Shown piece after piece: positions 1 to 7,704 of a stretch of DNA of 13,391 nucleotides. Location: NCBI GenBank assembly GCA_002428455.1, contig DIWL01000083.1:1-13391 (forward strand). Reading direction: 5' to 3'. This DNA comes from Anaerolineaceae bacterium UBA6107 (GTDB lineage Bacteria > Chloroflexota > Anaerolineae > Anaerolineales > Anaerolineaceae). The notes under the pieces were generated by a model. It was not told where the DNA came from. It saw only the letters and a program-made list of their open reading frames with translations, and searched no databases. The first letter of the stretch is position 1. Each line of letters starts with the position of its first letter. Both the position numbers and the translations under genes were made by a program.

Positions 1-1179
1 CGGATCACCTTCCAATGGCGGTGGAACCTCGTACTTCTGCGCCGGAGGAATTTCACCGCTCACTGGTGGAGGGGTTCCTAGCGGATGAAGGGTGCGGAAG
101 GCGAGGGTCCAAATATTGGAGGTATACACCCCGAACATCCCGGCGAGAAAACTGATCGGTAATAATGTGACCGCTACAAAGAAGGGTAGCGCCACCAGCA
201 CGCCGATGAAAACGGCCACACCCACCGGTACACTCAGGCTGGACAGCAGGTACGCCAACCCTCCGGGAAGCGCTGCCACCAGCGCACCGGGAACAGCCAG
301 CACGGCGTAAGCAGGGATGAGCAGGAAGAAGGCGATCATCGCCGCAAAACCAAAAGCAATGCCCAGCCCTGTTTGCACAAGTCCAAGCACAACCGTTGCC
401 CAGAACTTACCTTTGAACATCTGCCAGCCGCGCTTGAACGCTTCTCCAACTCGTAGATTTTCAAGTGTCACAAAGCGCGCCACGTACTGCCGCAGCAGCG
501 ATACCAGTACCATAAAGAGAATGAACGCCAGGAAAAACAGGCTGATGATGATAAGGCCTGCAATCGCCGCCGGTGAAAGGTTCGTGGAGCTGCCTTCAAC
601 CAGCCGCCAGACCAATAAGCCCATGGCACCGATCAGTACTACGATAATGGCAAAAGCGGGTGTGCCAATGAGCAGGTCAACCAGGAAGAGCCGCCAGGCG
701 CGCCCATCCCAGCCGAGCCGCCAGCCTTCCCTGAAGGTCACCTTGTTGCCTGTGCGCGCGTAATCATCCACCAGACGTATGACCGCTGTCTCGCTGGGAT
801 AACGCACCAGGGCAAGCAGTAGACCGACCAACAGAGAGATACCAATGATGACAGCAACGATGGTAAACGCGGAGCGGATGGCGCGCTCTTCAGTGGCGAA
901 CATCGGTGTGATCGTGTCCTCAAACCAGGTAACCGCCTCTTGCAGCCACTGTGGCATCGCCTGGTCAACATTCCAGGAGCCCCATTCGCCATCAAACCAA
1001 TCTGAACCGGTAGTTGGCAGGTTGGCTGTACCGCTTGCACCGCCACCACCCCCGCCACCACCGCCACCACCTCCCCCGGCACCTCCGCTGATTGCAAGGA
1101 GCAGGGCAAAGATCCATAGCACACGGTAGCGCCACAGAATATTCCACGCACGACTTAATAGATCACCAATGTTAAACAT
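1..1179 (-). CDS. Multi-pass membrane protein, C-terminus beyond the window
   Basis: The frame is open from the ATG at 1179 to base 1, giving 393 residues without a stop, so the 3' end of the gene lies outside. The start has a strong ribosome site (GGAGGTC, then AGAC before the ATG). Residues 1-33 (MFNIGDLLSRAWN, then a hydrophobic stretch) form the first membrane segment, followed by 13 consecutive glycines at 35-47. More hydrophobic segments lie at about 104-126, 164-192, 206-229, 259-300 and 316-350, and the visible end (about 368-393) is proline-rich. Two similar amphipathic repeats, ending GWRLGWDGRAWRLF (about 152-165) and AFKRGWQMFKGKFW (about 247-260), each precede a membrane segment. 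This resembles the membrane-domain family often labelled glycerophosphodiester phosphodiesterase membrane domain or DUF7544-like, which I recall as common in Chloroflexota. No catalytic residues are visible and the function is unknown. The nearest upstream gene is the subtilase, with a likely terminator between them. Confidence 0.85.
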   Translation of the reverse strand, partial: MFNIGDLLSRAWNILWRYRVLWIFALLLAISGGAGGGGGGGGGGGGGASGTANLPTTGSDWFDGEWGSWNVDQAMPQWLQEAVTWFEDTITPMFATEERAIRSAFTIVAVIIGISLLVGLLLALVRYPSETAVIRLVDDYARTGNKVTFREGWRLGWDGRAWRLFLVDLLIGTPAFAIIVVLIGAMGLLVWRLVEGSSTNLSPAAIAGLIIISLFFLAFILFMVLVSLLRQYVARFVTLENLRVGEAFKRGWQMFKGKFWATVVLGLVQTGLGIAFGFAAMIAFFLLIPAYAVLAVPGALVAALPGGLAYLLSSLSVPVGVAVFIGVLVALPFFVAVTLLPISFLAGMFGVYTSNIWTLAFRTLHPLGTPPPVSGEIPPAQKYEVPPPLEGDP

Positions 1180-1296
1180 GTCTGACCTCCAATTAAGAGC
1201 GGTTCTTAACCATATACGTGAATTATTGGAAAATGGCGCACACTTACGAGTTTGAAGCCATCACCCGGTGACAACTCTCAAGGCAAAATTGTAGGA

Positions 1297-1313
1297 GTCG
1301 AGTTACACTCGAC
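1297..1313 (-). terminator. Probable terminator after the subtilase gene
   Basis: A perfect 7-bp stem (GTCGAGT / ACTCGAC) with a 3-base loop lies 32 bases past the subtilase stop. On the minus strand it is followed by CTACAATTTTGCC, a modest T-rich run. It would separate the subtilase transcript from the membrane protein gene at 1179. I saw no convincing promoter for that gene between 1180 and 1344. Confidence 0.55.
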
Positions 1314-1344
1314 CCCCATGAAATTCAACGTTAACGGATGACAC

Positions 1345-3525
1345 TCACTCCCCTGCCCGGGGCGGTGATGCCGCGGGATCGGTCCAATCCGCCAGGGTGA
1401 CGCCCATGCCTTCGGCTGGCGCGAGCGGGGTATTATTTGGGGCTGGCTCTGCCGTGCTGCTAACCATCACCCAATCCACCAGCAGCGGATCTTTGATATT
1501 GCTGCCGCGAAACATGCTGATACCCACCCGACCGCTGGCGTGGGTCTCATCATGCCCGGAAGCAACCAGGGTGTCGTTGATGTAGAACTCCATGTCCCCG
1601 CCGTTTGCGATCACTTTGAGCGTATTCCAATCATAAGGCAGGATAGCGGAGGATTCCGTCCAGCCGACCAGGGGTGTGTAAATGCCATCGGTCACCACCC
1701 ACACGCTGAAATAGCCAGCATTGGTGTATTGGAAGAAATATCCATTAACCCATTGACTCGTGGCATCGACCGGTGAGGGTTGGGTGCGGAAGTGCAGGCG
1801 GTTGGGCAGCACGGCTTCGCCCAGTTTGCGGCGCACACGCGCCTCATAAGTGAGGGTAGGATAGTTGAATTTGTAAATGGTGCTGGCGAGGTTGCTGCGT
1901 CCATCAACAGTCTTGTAATAACCCTTGTTGTTGACGAACCAGGTCGCCTTGATGGGCGTCCAACCCGCGGCATCGGCGGTGAATTTCGACTCAAAACCAG
2001 TGGAAAGCACATCAAAATCCAGGGGTACTGAATAGGGTCCCCAGTAACTGCCAAAGCGCGCCTGCACCTGCCAGTATAGCGCTTTATCAACACCGACTTT
2101 TAATCCAGGACTGAGCACGCAGGTTAATTCATCGCAGACTGAAGCATCTGTTGTGGTAGTGTACTTGAGCGCGCCGTTCTGGTAGATCTGCACGCGGTAA
2201 CGGGATGCCCCGGGCATGGCTGTCCATTCAAACGCGGGGTAACGTTCATAACTGGTGCCAACAGGAGAAATGGCTGCGGGGGTGATATCGACATCCCCGG
2301 TGTAGAGCAGCAGGTTGGGCGATCCCAGCCGCGGGTATTGGACCACGTCGGGGGTGGCAAAGTCAAGGATCATATCGGTTACCTGCTGCGGGGTCAGCCC
2401 GGGTTGTTCTTCCAGGAGCAGTGCGGCGGCGCCAGCGACGTGCGGGGCGGCCATGGATGTGCCGCTCATCTCCACATAAGCGAGATCATCAAGATAATAC
2501 GAGGAATAAATGCTTTGCCCGGGGGCAAAAAGATCCAGGCAGTAGCCGTAATTGGAAAACCACGCACGTTCATCAATTGGTCCTGCATTGATGAAGGTGG
2601 CACCGACGGTGATCGCCTCGATGGCGCGCCCCGGCGAGTAATTGCAGGCTTCGGCGGACTTGTTGCCGGCAGAGACCACCACGGTCACGCCGCTTTTTAC
2701 CAGGTTTTTCACGGCTGTGTCGATCGCATCGGTGGCACTGCCGCCCAGGCTCATGTTGGCGACAGCCGGAGAAGCGTGGTTGGCTGCGATCCAATCCATG
2801 CCGGCGATCACGCCGGAATCCGTACCATAACCATCGCAGCCCAGCACGCGCACCGGGTGAATGTAAGCATCCTTCGCCACTCCCACTGTGCTGCCCGCGA
2901 TCGTGCCGGCCACGTGCGTGCCATGCCCGTAGCAATCCTCGGTGCCCCGGCCATCTTTGATGACGCTATAGCCGGCGCGCATGCGCCCGGAGAATTCCGT
3001 GTGGGTGGAACGCACACCGGTGTCGATCACGTAAACGTGCACGCCCGAACCATCATTACCGTAGACGTACTGCGCGTCCAGTGGCAGAAAACGCTGATCA
3101 ATGCGGTCCAGCCCCCAGGAGGGCGGATCCAACTGCACGGCGATGGGTTCAGGCTCGGGTTCCTGGTCCGCCCAGACGAGGCCATCCGCGACCACGTATG
3201 CCACCGCGGGATCGTTACGCACCGTTTCCAGGGCAGCGGGGGTGAGCACCGCGCTGTACCCATTGAGGACATTCGCATAATAGTGCAGCAGCTTTCCGCC
3301 GGCTCTATCCACACGCGCCTGGGTTTTTGAAAGAGTTTCGAAACGCAGCACACCTTCCTTATAGACCACGATGTACTGGTCCGCGACCACCTCCTCGTCA
3401 GCCGGAGCATAAAGCGGCGCGGGAGGTTGGGGGTCCTGCGCGTTTACACTGTTGAATGCCACCGGCAACAGGCTCAGCAGCAGGGAAAGGATCATGGCGA
3501 TGGAGAGAGAACGGGAACGGATCAT
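1345..3525 (-). CDS. Secreted subtilisin-like serine protease (S8, aqualysin/proteinase K type) with Fn3 and jelly-roll tail
   Basis: An extracellular endopeptidase of 726 residues. A signal peptide spans about 1-29 (VNA|QD), an I9-type inhibitor prodomain about 46-117, and the S8 domain about 135-408. The catalytic residues are Asp168 (VIDTG), His201 (GHGTHVAG) and Ser357 (SGTSMAAPHVAG), with oxyanion Asn288 (SAGN). Cys198/Cys230 and Cys294/Cys329 match the two disulfides known in aqualysin I, including the 32-residue spacing of the first pair. Residues 411-508 are Fn3-like with the pair Cys464/Cys469, and 509-690 are a LamG-like jelly-roll (GFESKF, WNTL, YIND, LLVDW). This tail is homologous to the seven stand-alone proteins upstream. 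The ribosome site is weak (GAAAGG, 8 bases before the ATG). No sortase, PEP-CTERM or type IX sorting signal is visible at the C-terminus. The protease call is firm; the role of the tail is inference. Confidence 0.96.
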   Translation of the reverse strand: MIRSRSLSIAMILSLLLSLLPVAFNSVNAQDPQPPAPLYAPADEEVVADQYIVVYKEGVLRFETLSKTQARVDRAGGKLLHYYANVLNGYSAVLTPAALETVRNDPAVAYVVADGLVWADQEPEPEPIAVQLDPPSWGLDRIDQRFLPLDAQYVYGNDGSGVHVYVIDTGVRSTHTEFSGRMRAGYSVIKDGRGTEDCYGHGTHVAGTIAGSTVGVAKDAYIHPVRVLGCDGYGTDSGVIAGMDWIAANHASPAVANMSLGGSATDAIDTAVKNLVKSGVTVVVSAGNKSAEACNYSPGRAIEAITVGATFINAGPIDERAWFSNYGYCLDLFAPGQSIYSSYYLDDLAYVEMSGTSMAAPHVAGAAALLLEEQPGLTPQQVTDMILDFATPDVVQYPRLGSPNLLLYTGDVDITPAAISPVGTSYERYPAFEWTAMPGASRYRVQIYQNGALKYTTTTDASVCDELTCVLSPGLKVGVDKALYWQVQARFGSYWGPYSVPLDFDVLSTGFESKFTADAAGWTPIKATWFVNNKGYYKTVDGRSNLASTIYKFNYPTLTYEARVRRKLGEAVLPNRLHFRTQPSPVDATSQWVNGYFFQYTNAGYFSVWVVTDGIYTPLVGWTESSAILPYDWNTLKVIANGGDMEFYINDTLVASGHDETHASGRVGISMFRGSNIKDPLLVDWVMVSSTAEPAPNNTPLAPAEGMGVTLADWTDPAASPPRAGE

Positions 3526-3569
3526 AAAGGCTGCCTTTCGTAACGCGGAAAATTAAATATACAATTGCG

Positions 3570-3590
3570 CAGGTTTGGACACACCTGTCC
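3570..3590 (-). other. Small leader hairpin before the subtilase gene
   Basis: Two overlapping 5-bp stems are possible 45-65 bases upstream of the start codon: CAGGT (3570-3574) with ACCTG (3583-3587), or GGACA (3577-3581) with TGTCC (3586-3590). They cannot form together. No good promoter was recognised between 3526 and 3676. The stem core CAGGT/ACCTG recurs in other hairpins of the locus. Confidence 0.25.
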
Positions 3591-3676
3591 TTACATAATA
3601 CATTAAAAAGGTCTTTCTTTCCACCCGCGGTTTTTAAGGGAACAAACGGGGGCATCACCAGTCAAAAACAAAAAAT

Positions 3677-3699
3677 GGAGCAGGTTTCTCACCTGCTCC
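3677..3699 (-). terminator. Rho-independent terminator after copy 1
   Basis: A perfect 9-bp stem (GGAGCAGGT / ACCTGCTCC) with a 5-base loop lies 38 bases past the copy 1 stop. On the minus strand it is directly followed by ATTTTTTGTTTTTG, a clear U-tract. This is the best terminator of the window and implies that the subtilase is transcribed separately from copy 1. Confidence 0.8.
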
Positions 3700-3737
3700 T
3701 AGAAGAGGATTTCGGGTTGAACCCGACCGGGTGTGGT

Positions 3738-4943
3738 TTACTGTCCGCCGTCCGGTTTGACGATCACATCGCCTGCGGCAGTGGTGAGGTTGAACGCCGG
3801 ATCGTGATTGAACCCATCCACACCGTATAGATATGGTTGTCCTGTTGAATAAGTCAGTTTCGCTCTATCCACAAATAGCGGAGATTTAGAATAGTCCGGA
3901 CGGTAGAAACCTATTCCAGCGTAACCATAGGTATACGTTTCATCCGAAACCCAACCTAAATACTGCCCATTAATCCAGAAATCAAGGTAAGGCGGATCCT
4001 GCCACACCGTCAACTTATTCCAATCAAAGGGTTTAATATGTGGGGTGTATGTCCATCCTCTGAGCGTGGTAGATACTCCACTATCAATTCTGCGTATCAT
4101 GTAAGTGTTGTCATTGGCATAATCAAAAGCATAACCTCTCTGCCATTCGCCTGATCCGTCAAAGTAAGGATATGCACTGAAATAGAGGGTGTTCGGATGA
4201 GGATAGTTGTTTTTTCGTTTCATTGTTACTTCGTACACGTACCAATCCAGGAATTCCTCTTTTTCTACAATACTCGTCGTGGAATATGGAAATCCGCCAA
4301 TCTTTACATAACCCGGTGAAATGATCGGCCAGCTTCCGCCTAGCGAATACCACTTTTTCGAGGTTGAAAAATCTGACTTAAAGCCATTGGCAAACACATA
4401 AAAATCTGTACTATTTGACCAACCTCCCCAAAAATCGCCGAATTTTCCGCGCACCCACCATGCGTAATAGCCTTTGCCATCCAGACCAGAAGTCTTTAGG
4501 TTAATAGTTGGTGTTAATGAACAGATGCTACCGCTGCAATTTCCATTACCTTTTAATGTGTAAGCTACCTCGCCTTTGTAGTAGTCCCAGACTTCCACTT
4601 TATATTTTGATGCGCCATAGTTTTGCGCGAAGTAGTAGGTGGGAATCTTTCCTATTACAATGTCATAATCTGGATAAAGTGGATAGGGAGCGGTCGCGTC
4701 AACGCTTGGACCTGTCTGCGATGGATTAAACCCTTCCGGTCGCAAGGTAAATTTGCTCAGATCTGGCCTCTCCACCTCACCAGGGGTACTTAAGGTTGGC
4801 AGCTCGTCCAATATCTGGTCACCGTCACCATCCAGTATTCCGTAGCCTTGCGGTTGCGGCGAATCCGCCCCGACGGTGGTGAAGGTGAAGGATAATAACA
4901 TTACAACAATGATCAGAACATAGGGAATTTTTTTGCAGTTCAT
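3738..4943 (-). CDS. Copy 1: secreted Fn3-like plus LamG-like jelly-roll protein
   Basis: A 401-residue protein of unknown function. The signal peptide covers about 1-26 (LLSFTFTTVGA|DS). Residues 38-48 (DGDGDQILDEL) match the DxDxDxIxD pattern of thrombospondin type 3 calcium loops, and a similar but degenerate stretch occurs only in copy 4. The Fn3-like domain (about 88-186) holds the pair Cys136/Cys141. The jelly-roll (about 187-366) has GFKSDF, GSW, DWNKL and WING. The conserved VDW near its end is VDR (358-360). A 35-residue tail follows. The start has AAAGGA six bases before the ATG, weaker than the GGAGG of its neighbours. By eye the gene is richer in A+T than the neighbours. It belongs to the subfamily of the protease tail. 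A carbohydrate- or protein-binding surface role is plausible but not shown. Confidence 0.9.
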   Translation of the reverse strand: MNCKKIPYVLIIVVMLLSFTFTTVGADSPQPQGYGILDGDGDQILDELPTLSTPGEVERPDLSKFTLRPEGFNPSQTGPSVDATAPYPLYPDYDIVIGKIPTYYFAQNYGASKYKVEVWDYYKGEVAYTLKGNGNCSGSICSLTPTINLKTSGLDGKGYYAWWVRGKFGDFWGGWSNSTDFYVFANGFKSDFSTSKKWYSLGGSWPIISPGYVKIGGFPYSTTSIVEKEEFLDWYVYEVTMKRKNNYPHPNTLYFSAYPYFDGSGEWQRGYAFDYANDNTYMIRRIDSGVSTTLRGWTYTPHIKPFDWNKLTVWQDPPYLDFWINGQYLGWVSDETYTYGYAGIGFYRPDYSKSPLFVDRAKLTYSTGQPYLYGVDGFNHDPAFNLTTAAGDVIVKPDGGQ

Positions 4944-5223
4944 GGTTTTTCCTTTATTTTACTGTGATAGGTTGTTTTGACTTCTGCGTTCCATAAACTT
5001 TTGTGTTCAGTTCGGTCTCTTCAGTAGGTTAGAATTTTAATGGAGTGTTAATTGATCCTGACCGCCCTCCTTCCTGTGAAAAATTTTTTTTGCATTTTAC
5101 CTGAATATATATAGAATATTATAGACCTTCTAAGAATTGACGCATTAAAAAACCTTACAGCAAAATAGAGGGGATGGATAATCTTCCACCAGCGATGGTG
5201 AATCGTGTTTATTCAACAGGGCA
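4944..5223 (-). promoter_or_regulatory. A+T-rich upstream region of copy 1 with a possible promoter
   Basis: No gene is visible between the copy 1 start and the copy 2 stop. A perfect -10 hexamer (TATAAT on the minus strand, 5118-5123) lacks a clear -35. An alternative is TTCTTA, 17 bases, TATATA just downstream. Either would give a leader of roughly 150-175 bases, containing an A/T run near 5079-5092 and a purine-rich GGAAGGAGGG stretch (near 5066-5075) with no start codon after it. The leader element shared by copies 2 and 4 is not present here. Confidence 0.3.
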
Positions 5224-5251
5224 GGGTTTTGCTTGCCTGGATTCAAAACCC
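5224..5251 (-). terminator. Possible terminator after copy 2
   Basis: A perfect 8-bp stem (GGGTTTTG / CAAAACCC) with a 12-base loop sits 8 bases beyond the copy 2 stop. The minus-strand sequence after it (TGCCCTGTTGAATAAAC) has no strong U-tract, so termination is uncertain. Unlike the hairpins after copies 1, 3, 4 and 5, this stem does not contain the GCAGG core. Confidence 0.4.
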
Positions 5252-5258
5252 CTATCAT

Positions 5259-6242
5259 TTAATACTTGGCATATGGGGGATTCGCGGAGTAATAGACCTT
5301 CGCCCAATCCACCAGCAGCGGGCTGTCGCCGGGGTCCACCTCTACCATACCAATCCCCACGTAACCTATGTTATAGGTGCTGTCGGTAAAAGTGCCTATG
5401 TAATCCTCATTCACCCACAGCGAGATCTCAGACCCCCAGCGCCAGATGGTCAGCTTAACCCAACCGCTGTATGGATAAATAAAGTGATCATTCGCTATAC
5501 CAGCGCTTCCCACTTCGTCATAGCGGCTGAGACGCCATCCCCCATAATCGAACTCAAACCTGTAACCCAGGTTCCATTCACCATACGGATCCGGGTATTC
5601 CGGTTCGCCCAGGAAATACAGGATGTTGGGAGAGCCCCCTTCCCCCTTGCGCTTTAACCTCACTTCGTAGACCATTCCCTGCCCTGCCAGCCAATGCTTT
5701 TCGATGGCGCTGCTCACATGGTCCAATTCTCCCAATGTTTTGTAGTACCCCAGTGAATTAACCGTCCAGGTGCCTCGAACAGTGGACCATTTGGAATCAA
5801 GGGTATCAAAATAGGATGTGAAACCTGTTGAAAGAACTATAAATTCTACCTCCGCAGACCAGGTGCTCGACCAGCCTGAGGCATACTTCGGGCGTACCCT
5901 CCAGGTGTAATATCCCTTCTGTTTCCCGCGGACGAAAGTCTTCAAGGGGATGGTCGATTTGAGTAAGCAGTAAGATGTGCAGTTAAATCCCTTGATCGAC
6001 TCGACCAGCATGTGCGTATCCTTGGTGAACACCTGTACCTCGTACTTTAGCGCTGATGGATCAAGCGTGAATTTGTAAATGGGCAGCTTCTGCGTGATGA
6101 ATACACCGACCGGATAAGTCGGCACCGGCATTGCGGCATCCACCCCGGCGTCTGGCATCTCTCCCTGCGCGCCAACCGGATCAACAGCCACACACGCCAT
6201 TATGATAACAAACAAGACCGTGACAATCCTTGAGACCCTCAT
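5259..6242 (-). CDS. Copy 2: secreted Fn3-like plus LamG-like jelly-roll protein
   Basis: A 327-residue protein of unknown function from the ATG at 6242, chosen because GGGAGGATGAT precedes it and a signal peptide begins right there (about 1-25, DPVGA|QG). The longer frame from a GTG at 6293 adds 17 charged residues, has no ribosome site and would bury the signal. The linker is short (26-40). The Fn3-like domain (about 41-138) has a tightened cysteine pair Cys88/Cys92 (three residues between, against four in most copies). The jelly-roll (about 140-318) shows GFTSYF, GTW, GWVKL (the usual Asn is missing), WVNE and SPLLVDW, and ends almost at the C-terminus (PPYAKY). It belongs to the protease-tail subfamily. 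It has its own promoter and a structured leader shared with copy 4. Confidence 0.9.
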   Translation of the reverse strand: MRVSRIVTVLFVIIMACVAVDPVGAQGEMPDAGVDAAMPVPTYPVGVFITQKLPIYKFTLDPSALKYEVQVFTKDTHMLVESIKGFNCTSYCLLKSTIPLKTFVRGKQKGYYTWRVRPKYASGWSSTWSAEVEFIVLSTGFTSYFDTLDSKWSTVRGTWTVNSLGYYKTLGELDHVSSAIEKHWLAGQGMVYEVRLKRKGEGGSPNILYFLGEPEYPDPYGEWNLGYRFEFDYGGWRLSRYDEVGSAGIANDHFIYPYSGWVKLTIWRWGSEISLWVNEDYIGTFTDSTYNIGYVGIGMVEVDPGDSPLLVDWAKVYYSANPPYAKY

Positions 6243-6253
6243 ATCATCCTCCC

Positions 6254-6278
6254 TGGCGCGGGCTGGCGCCGCGCGCCA
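6254..6278 (-). other. GC-rich hairpin abutting the copy 2 ribosome site
   Basis: A perfect 7-bp stem (TGGCGCG 6254-6260 / CGCGCCA 6272-6278) with an 11-base loop that itself contains GGCGCC. It lies directly upstream of the GGGAGG ribosome site. Copies 4 and 7 also have a hairpin in this place. It could stabilise the 5' end or tune initiation; neither is shown. Confidence 0.4.
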
Positions 6279-6299
6279 ACAATCCTCCGGCACAAATCA

Positions 6300-6363
6300 C
6301 CGGGTTGATCCGGATCCGTGGTGGCGATTAGTGACCTGCCCCAATCCCCCCGCGGCGGCGATG
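6300..6363 (-). promoter_or_regulatory. Leader element upstream of copy 2 (boxes A and B)
   Basis: Box A (6300-6317, plus strand CCGGGTTGATCCGGATCC) contains the perfect palindrome GATCCGGATC and is identical at 7855-7872 and 9286-9303. Box B (6350-6363, CCGCGGCGGCGATG) has near copies at 7894-7907 and 9324-9337. Box B starts 37 bases after the -10 hexamer, so both boxes would lie in the mRNA leader, with box A 57 bases before the start codon. I recognise no known riboswitch here. It could be an RNA element, an operator, or conserved flank of duplicated genes. Confidence 0.5.
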
Positions 6364-6399
6364 AACTTCTGCTTTGTGGGCTGTGATGGAGATAATGTG

Positions 6400-6428
6400 A
6401 TTATACAAATCTGGTTTAAGAATTACAA
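6400..6428 (-). promoter_or_regulatory. Sigma70-type promoter for copy 2
   Basis: On the minus strand TTGTAA (6423-6428), a 17-bp spacer and a perfect TATAAT (6400-6405). The expected start is near 6393, giving a leader of about 150 bases. The -35 touches the base of the hairpin that follows copy 3. Confidence 0.6.
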
Positions 6429-6454
6429 CAGGGCAGGCGAATCGCCTGCCCTGT
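6428..6454 (-). terminator. Hairpin terminator candidate after copy 3
   Basis: Arms ACAGGGCAGGCGA and TCGCCTGCCCTGT are perfectly complementary (at least 11 bp with a usable loop). The following TGTAATTCTT is only moderately U-rich. It starts 30 bases past the copy 3 stop and carries the GGCAGG core seen in the hairpins after copies 1, 4 and 5. Confidence 0.6.
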
Positions 6455-6483
6455 AATAGATCAGATTATTCTTTCCTTACGCA

Positions 6484-7614
6484 TTATTCCGTTACACCGT
6501 CCAGCGGGATATGCAACGGTTCGCCCAGCACCACATCGCTGGTGGCGTAAGGTGCGATCGCTGAATAAGATAATGTCGCGCTGTCCACCACAAGGGGTGA
6601 AAGTGCTGCATCGTCCTCGAACATGCCTACCCCCACATAACCGCTCATGTAGGTAGCGTCCAGGATGTTACCAAGATATGCGCCGTTGATCCACATGTGG
6701 ATGTAGGGGTAATCCGTCCAGACCGTCAGCGTGTTCCAGCCATATGGTCTGATGAATGGGGAAGAAGCGCTGGCCAGCTCGGTGTAGGTCCCAGCCTCAT
6801 GCCGCCACAGTCCCCATGTACCATTATTGTAATAACCAAAGATGTAACCTCTGGACCACGTGTTACTTGTGCTGAGCGGGTAAGGTTCACCCATGAAAAA
6901 GATACGGTTAAAACTGTCTTCCACCTTGCGCCTCATGGTCACTTCATAAACGTAATCGTTGGTGTAAAAATTCCTTTGCACGGCGCTGGCGATCTGACCC
7001 GTCAAGCCCAAAGTCTTGTATAAACCGGTCGTGGTGCGGGACCATGTTCCGTTGATCGATTGCCATTTCTTGGTATCCACATCAAAGGTTGAGGTAAAGC
7101 CGCTGGAGAGCACGGCGAAATGCGCACCGAAGGACAACCCCTTCCATGCGCCGCTCACCATCGCCTCCACTGCCCAATAGTAGGTGCCGCCCTTGAGTGA
7201 TTCGAAGCGGTAGGTCTTGAGGGGATTGGTGGGCTGCATGGTACAGATCAGGTCGTTACAAGTGCCGGTGCCGTAAAAATTGTAAACCAGCGCGTCCGGC
7301 TCGGCCATCGTATCCATCACGACAATGTGATACTGGCTGGCACCGGTTTTGGGGGTGAACGTGAACCTTGGCGTGGTGGTATACACGTTGTTGTTCAGTG
7401 GGGCAACCGGGGCGGGGTTGACTGCGTCCACGCTGAACCCGGCGGGAACCGGTTCAGCCGGCAGCGGGGTGAATTCCCCGGGGTCCGCTGGTTTAAAGTC
7501 GCTGGGGAGCGGCATGTTCCCCGGCGGTTGGCTGCCCGCCAGTGCAGATGAAAATGTGAAGGAAAGAAAAACGAGCGCGACCAGCACGGTCAACCATTTG
7601 TTCGTTCTTAACAT
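6484..7614 (-). CDS. Copy 3: secreted Fn3-like plus LamG-like jelly-roll protein
   Basis: A 376-residue protein of unknown function. The signal peptide covers about 1-26 (SFTFSSALA|GS), followed by a proline-rich linker (about 30-70). The Fn3-like domain (about 70-171) holds Cys119/Cys124 (CNDLIC), and the jelly-roll (about 172-351) shows GFTSTF, GTW, GWNTL, WING and VGVGM. The usual VDW is VDS (343-345). A 25-residue tail follows. The start is fixed by GGGAGG five bases before the ATG. It belongs to the subfamily of the protease tail and copies 1, 2 and 7. Its upstream region is the most complex of the array: a good promoter at 7773-7801, a leader with alternative hairpins, and further upstream a decayed copy of the promoter and leader used by copies 2 and 4. 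Confidence 0.9.
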   Translation of the reverse strand: MLRTNKWLTVLVALVFLSFTFSSALAGSQPPGNMPLPSDFKPADPGEFTPLPAEPVPAGFSVDAVNPAPVAPLNNNVYTTTPRFTFTPKTGASQYHIVVMDTMAEPDALVYNFYGTGTCNDLICTMQPTNPLKTYRFESLKGGTYYWAVEAMVSGAWKGLSFGAHFAVLSSGFTSTFDVDTKKWQSINGTWSRTTTGLYKTLGLTGQIASAVQRNFYTNDYVYEVTMRRKVEDSFNRIFFMGEPYPLSTSNTWSRGYIFGYYNNGTWGLWRHEAGTYTELASASSPFIRPYGWNTLTVWTDYPYIHMWINGAYLGNILDATYMSGYVGVGMFEDDAALSPLVVDSATLSYSAIAPYATSDVVLGEPLHIPLDGVTE

Positions 7615-7704
7615 AAAAACCTCCCGGCGGGGATACTTCCCGTCTTTGAACCTGTCTCAACCTGAAGCTCAGGCGCGTTCAGGCTGTTACGACCGCGGTC
7701 CAGG

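Noticed and set aside
92..763. Two plus-strand frames opposite the membrane protein
   Set aside because: Their composition (Thr/Pro/Ser/Arg/Lys rich) is what an antisense reading of membrane helices gives. The minus-strand frame is continuous and has a strong ribosome site.
738..1151. A minus-strand 137-codon frame overlapping the membrane protein in another phase
   Set aside because: It is Cys/Ser/Arg-rich, has no ribosome site, and conflicts with the continuous 393-codon frame from 1179.
1261..1271. Palindrome TCACCCGGTGA between the membrane protein and subtilase genes
   Set aside because: Short single occurrence without an adjacent promoter; it may be chance.
2338..3330. A 330-codon plus-strand frame opposite the subtilase
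   Set aside because: It is antisense to the catalytic domain, rich in His/Gly/Ala/Val without domain motifs, and the subtilase motifs on the other strand are unmistakable.
6243..6293. Longer N-terminus of copy 2 from a GTG at 6293
   Set aside because: It has no ribosome site and would place 17 charged residues before the signal peptide; the ATG at 6242 has GGGAGG.
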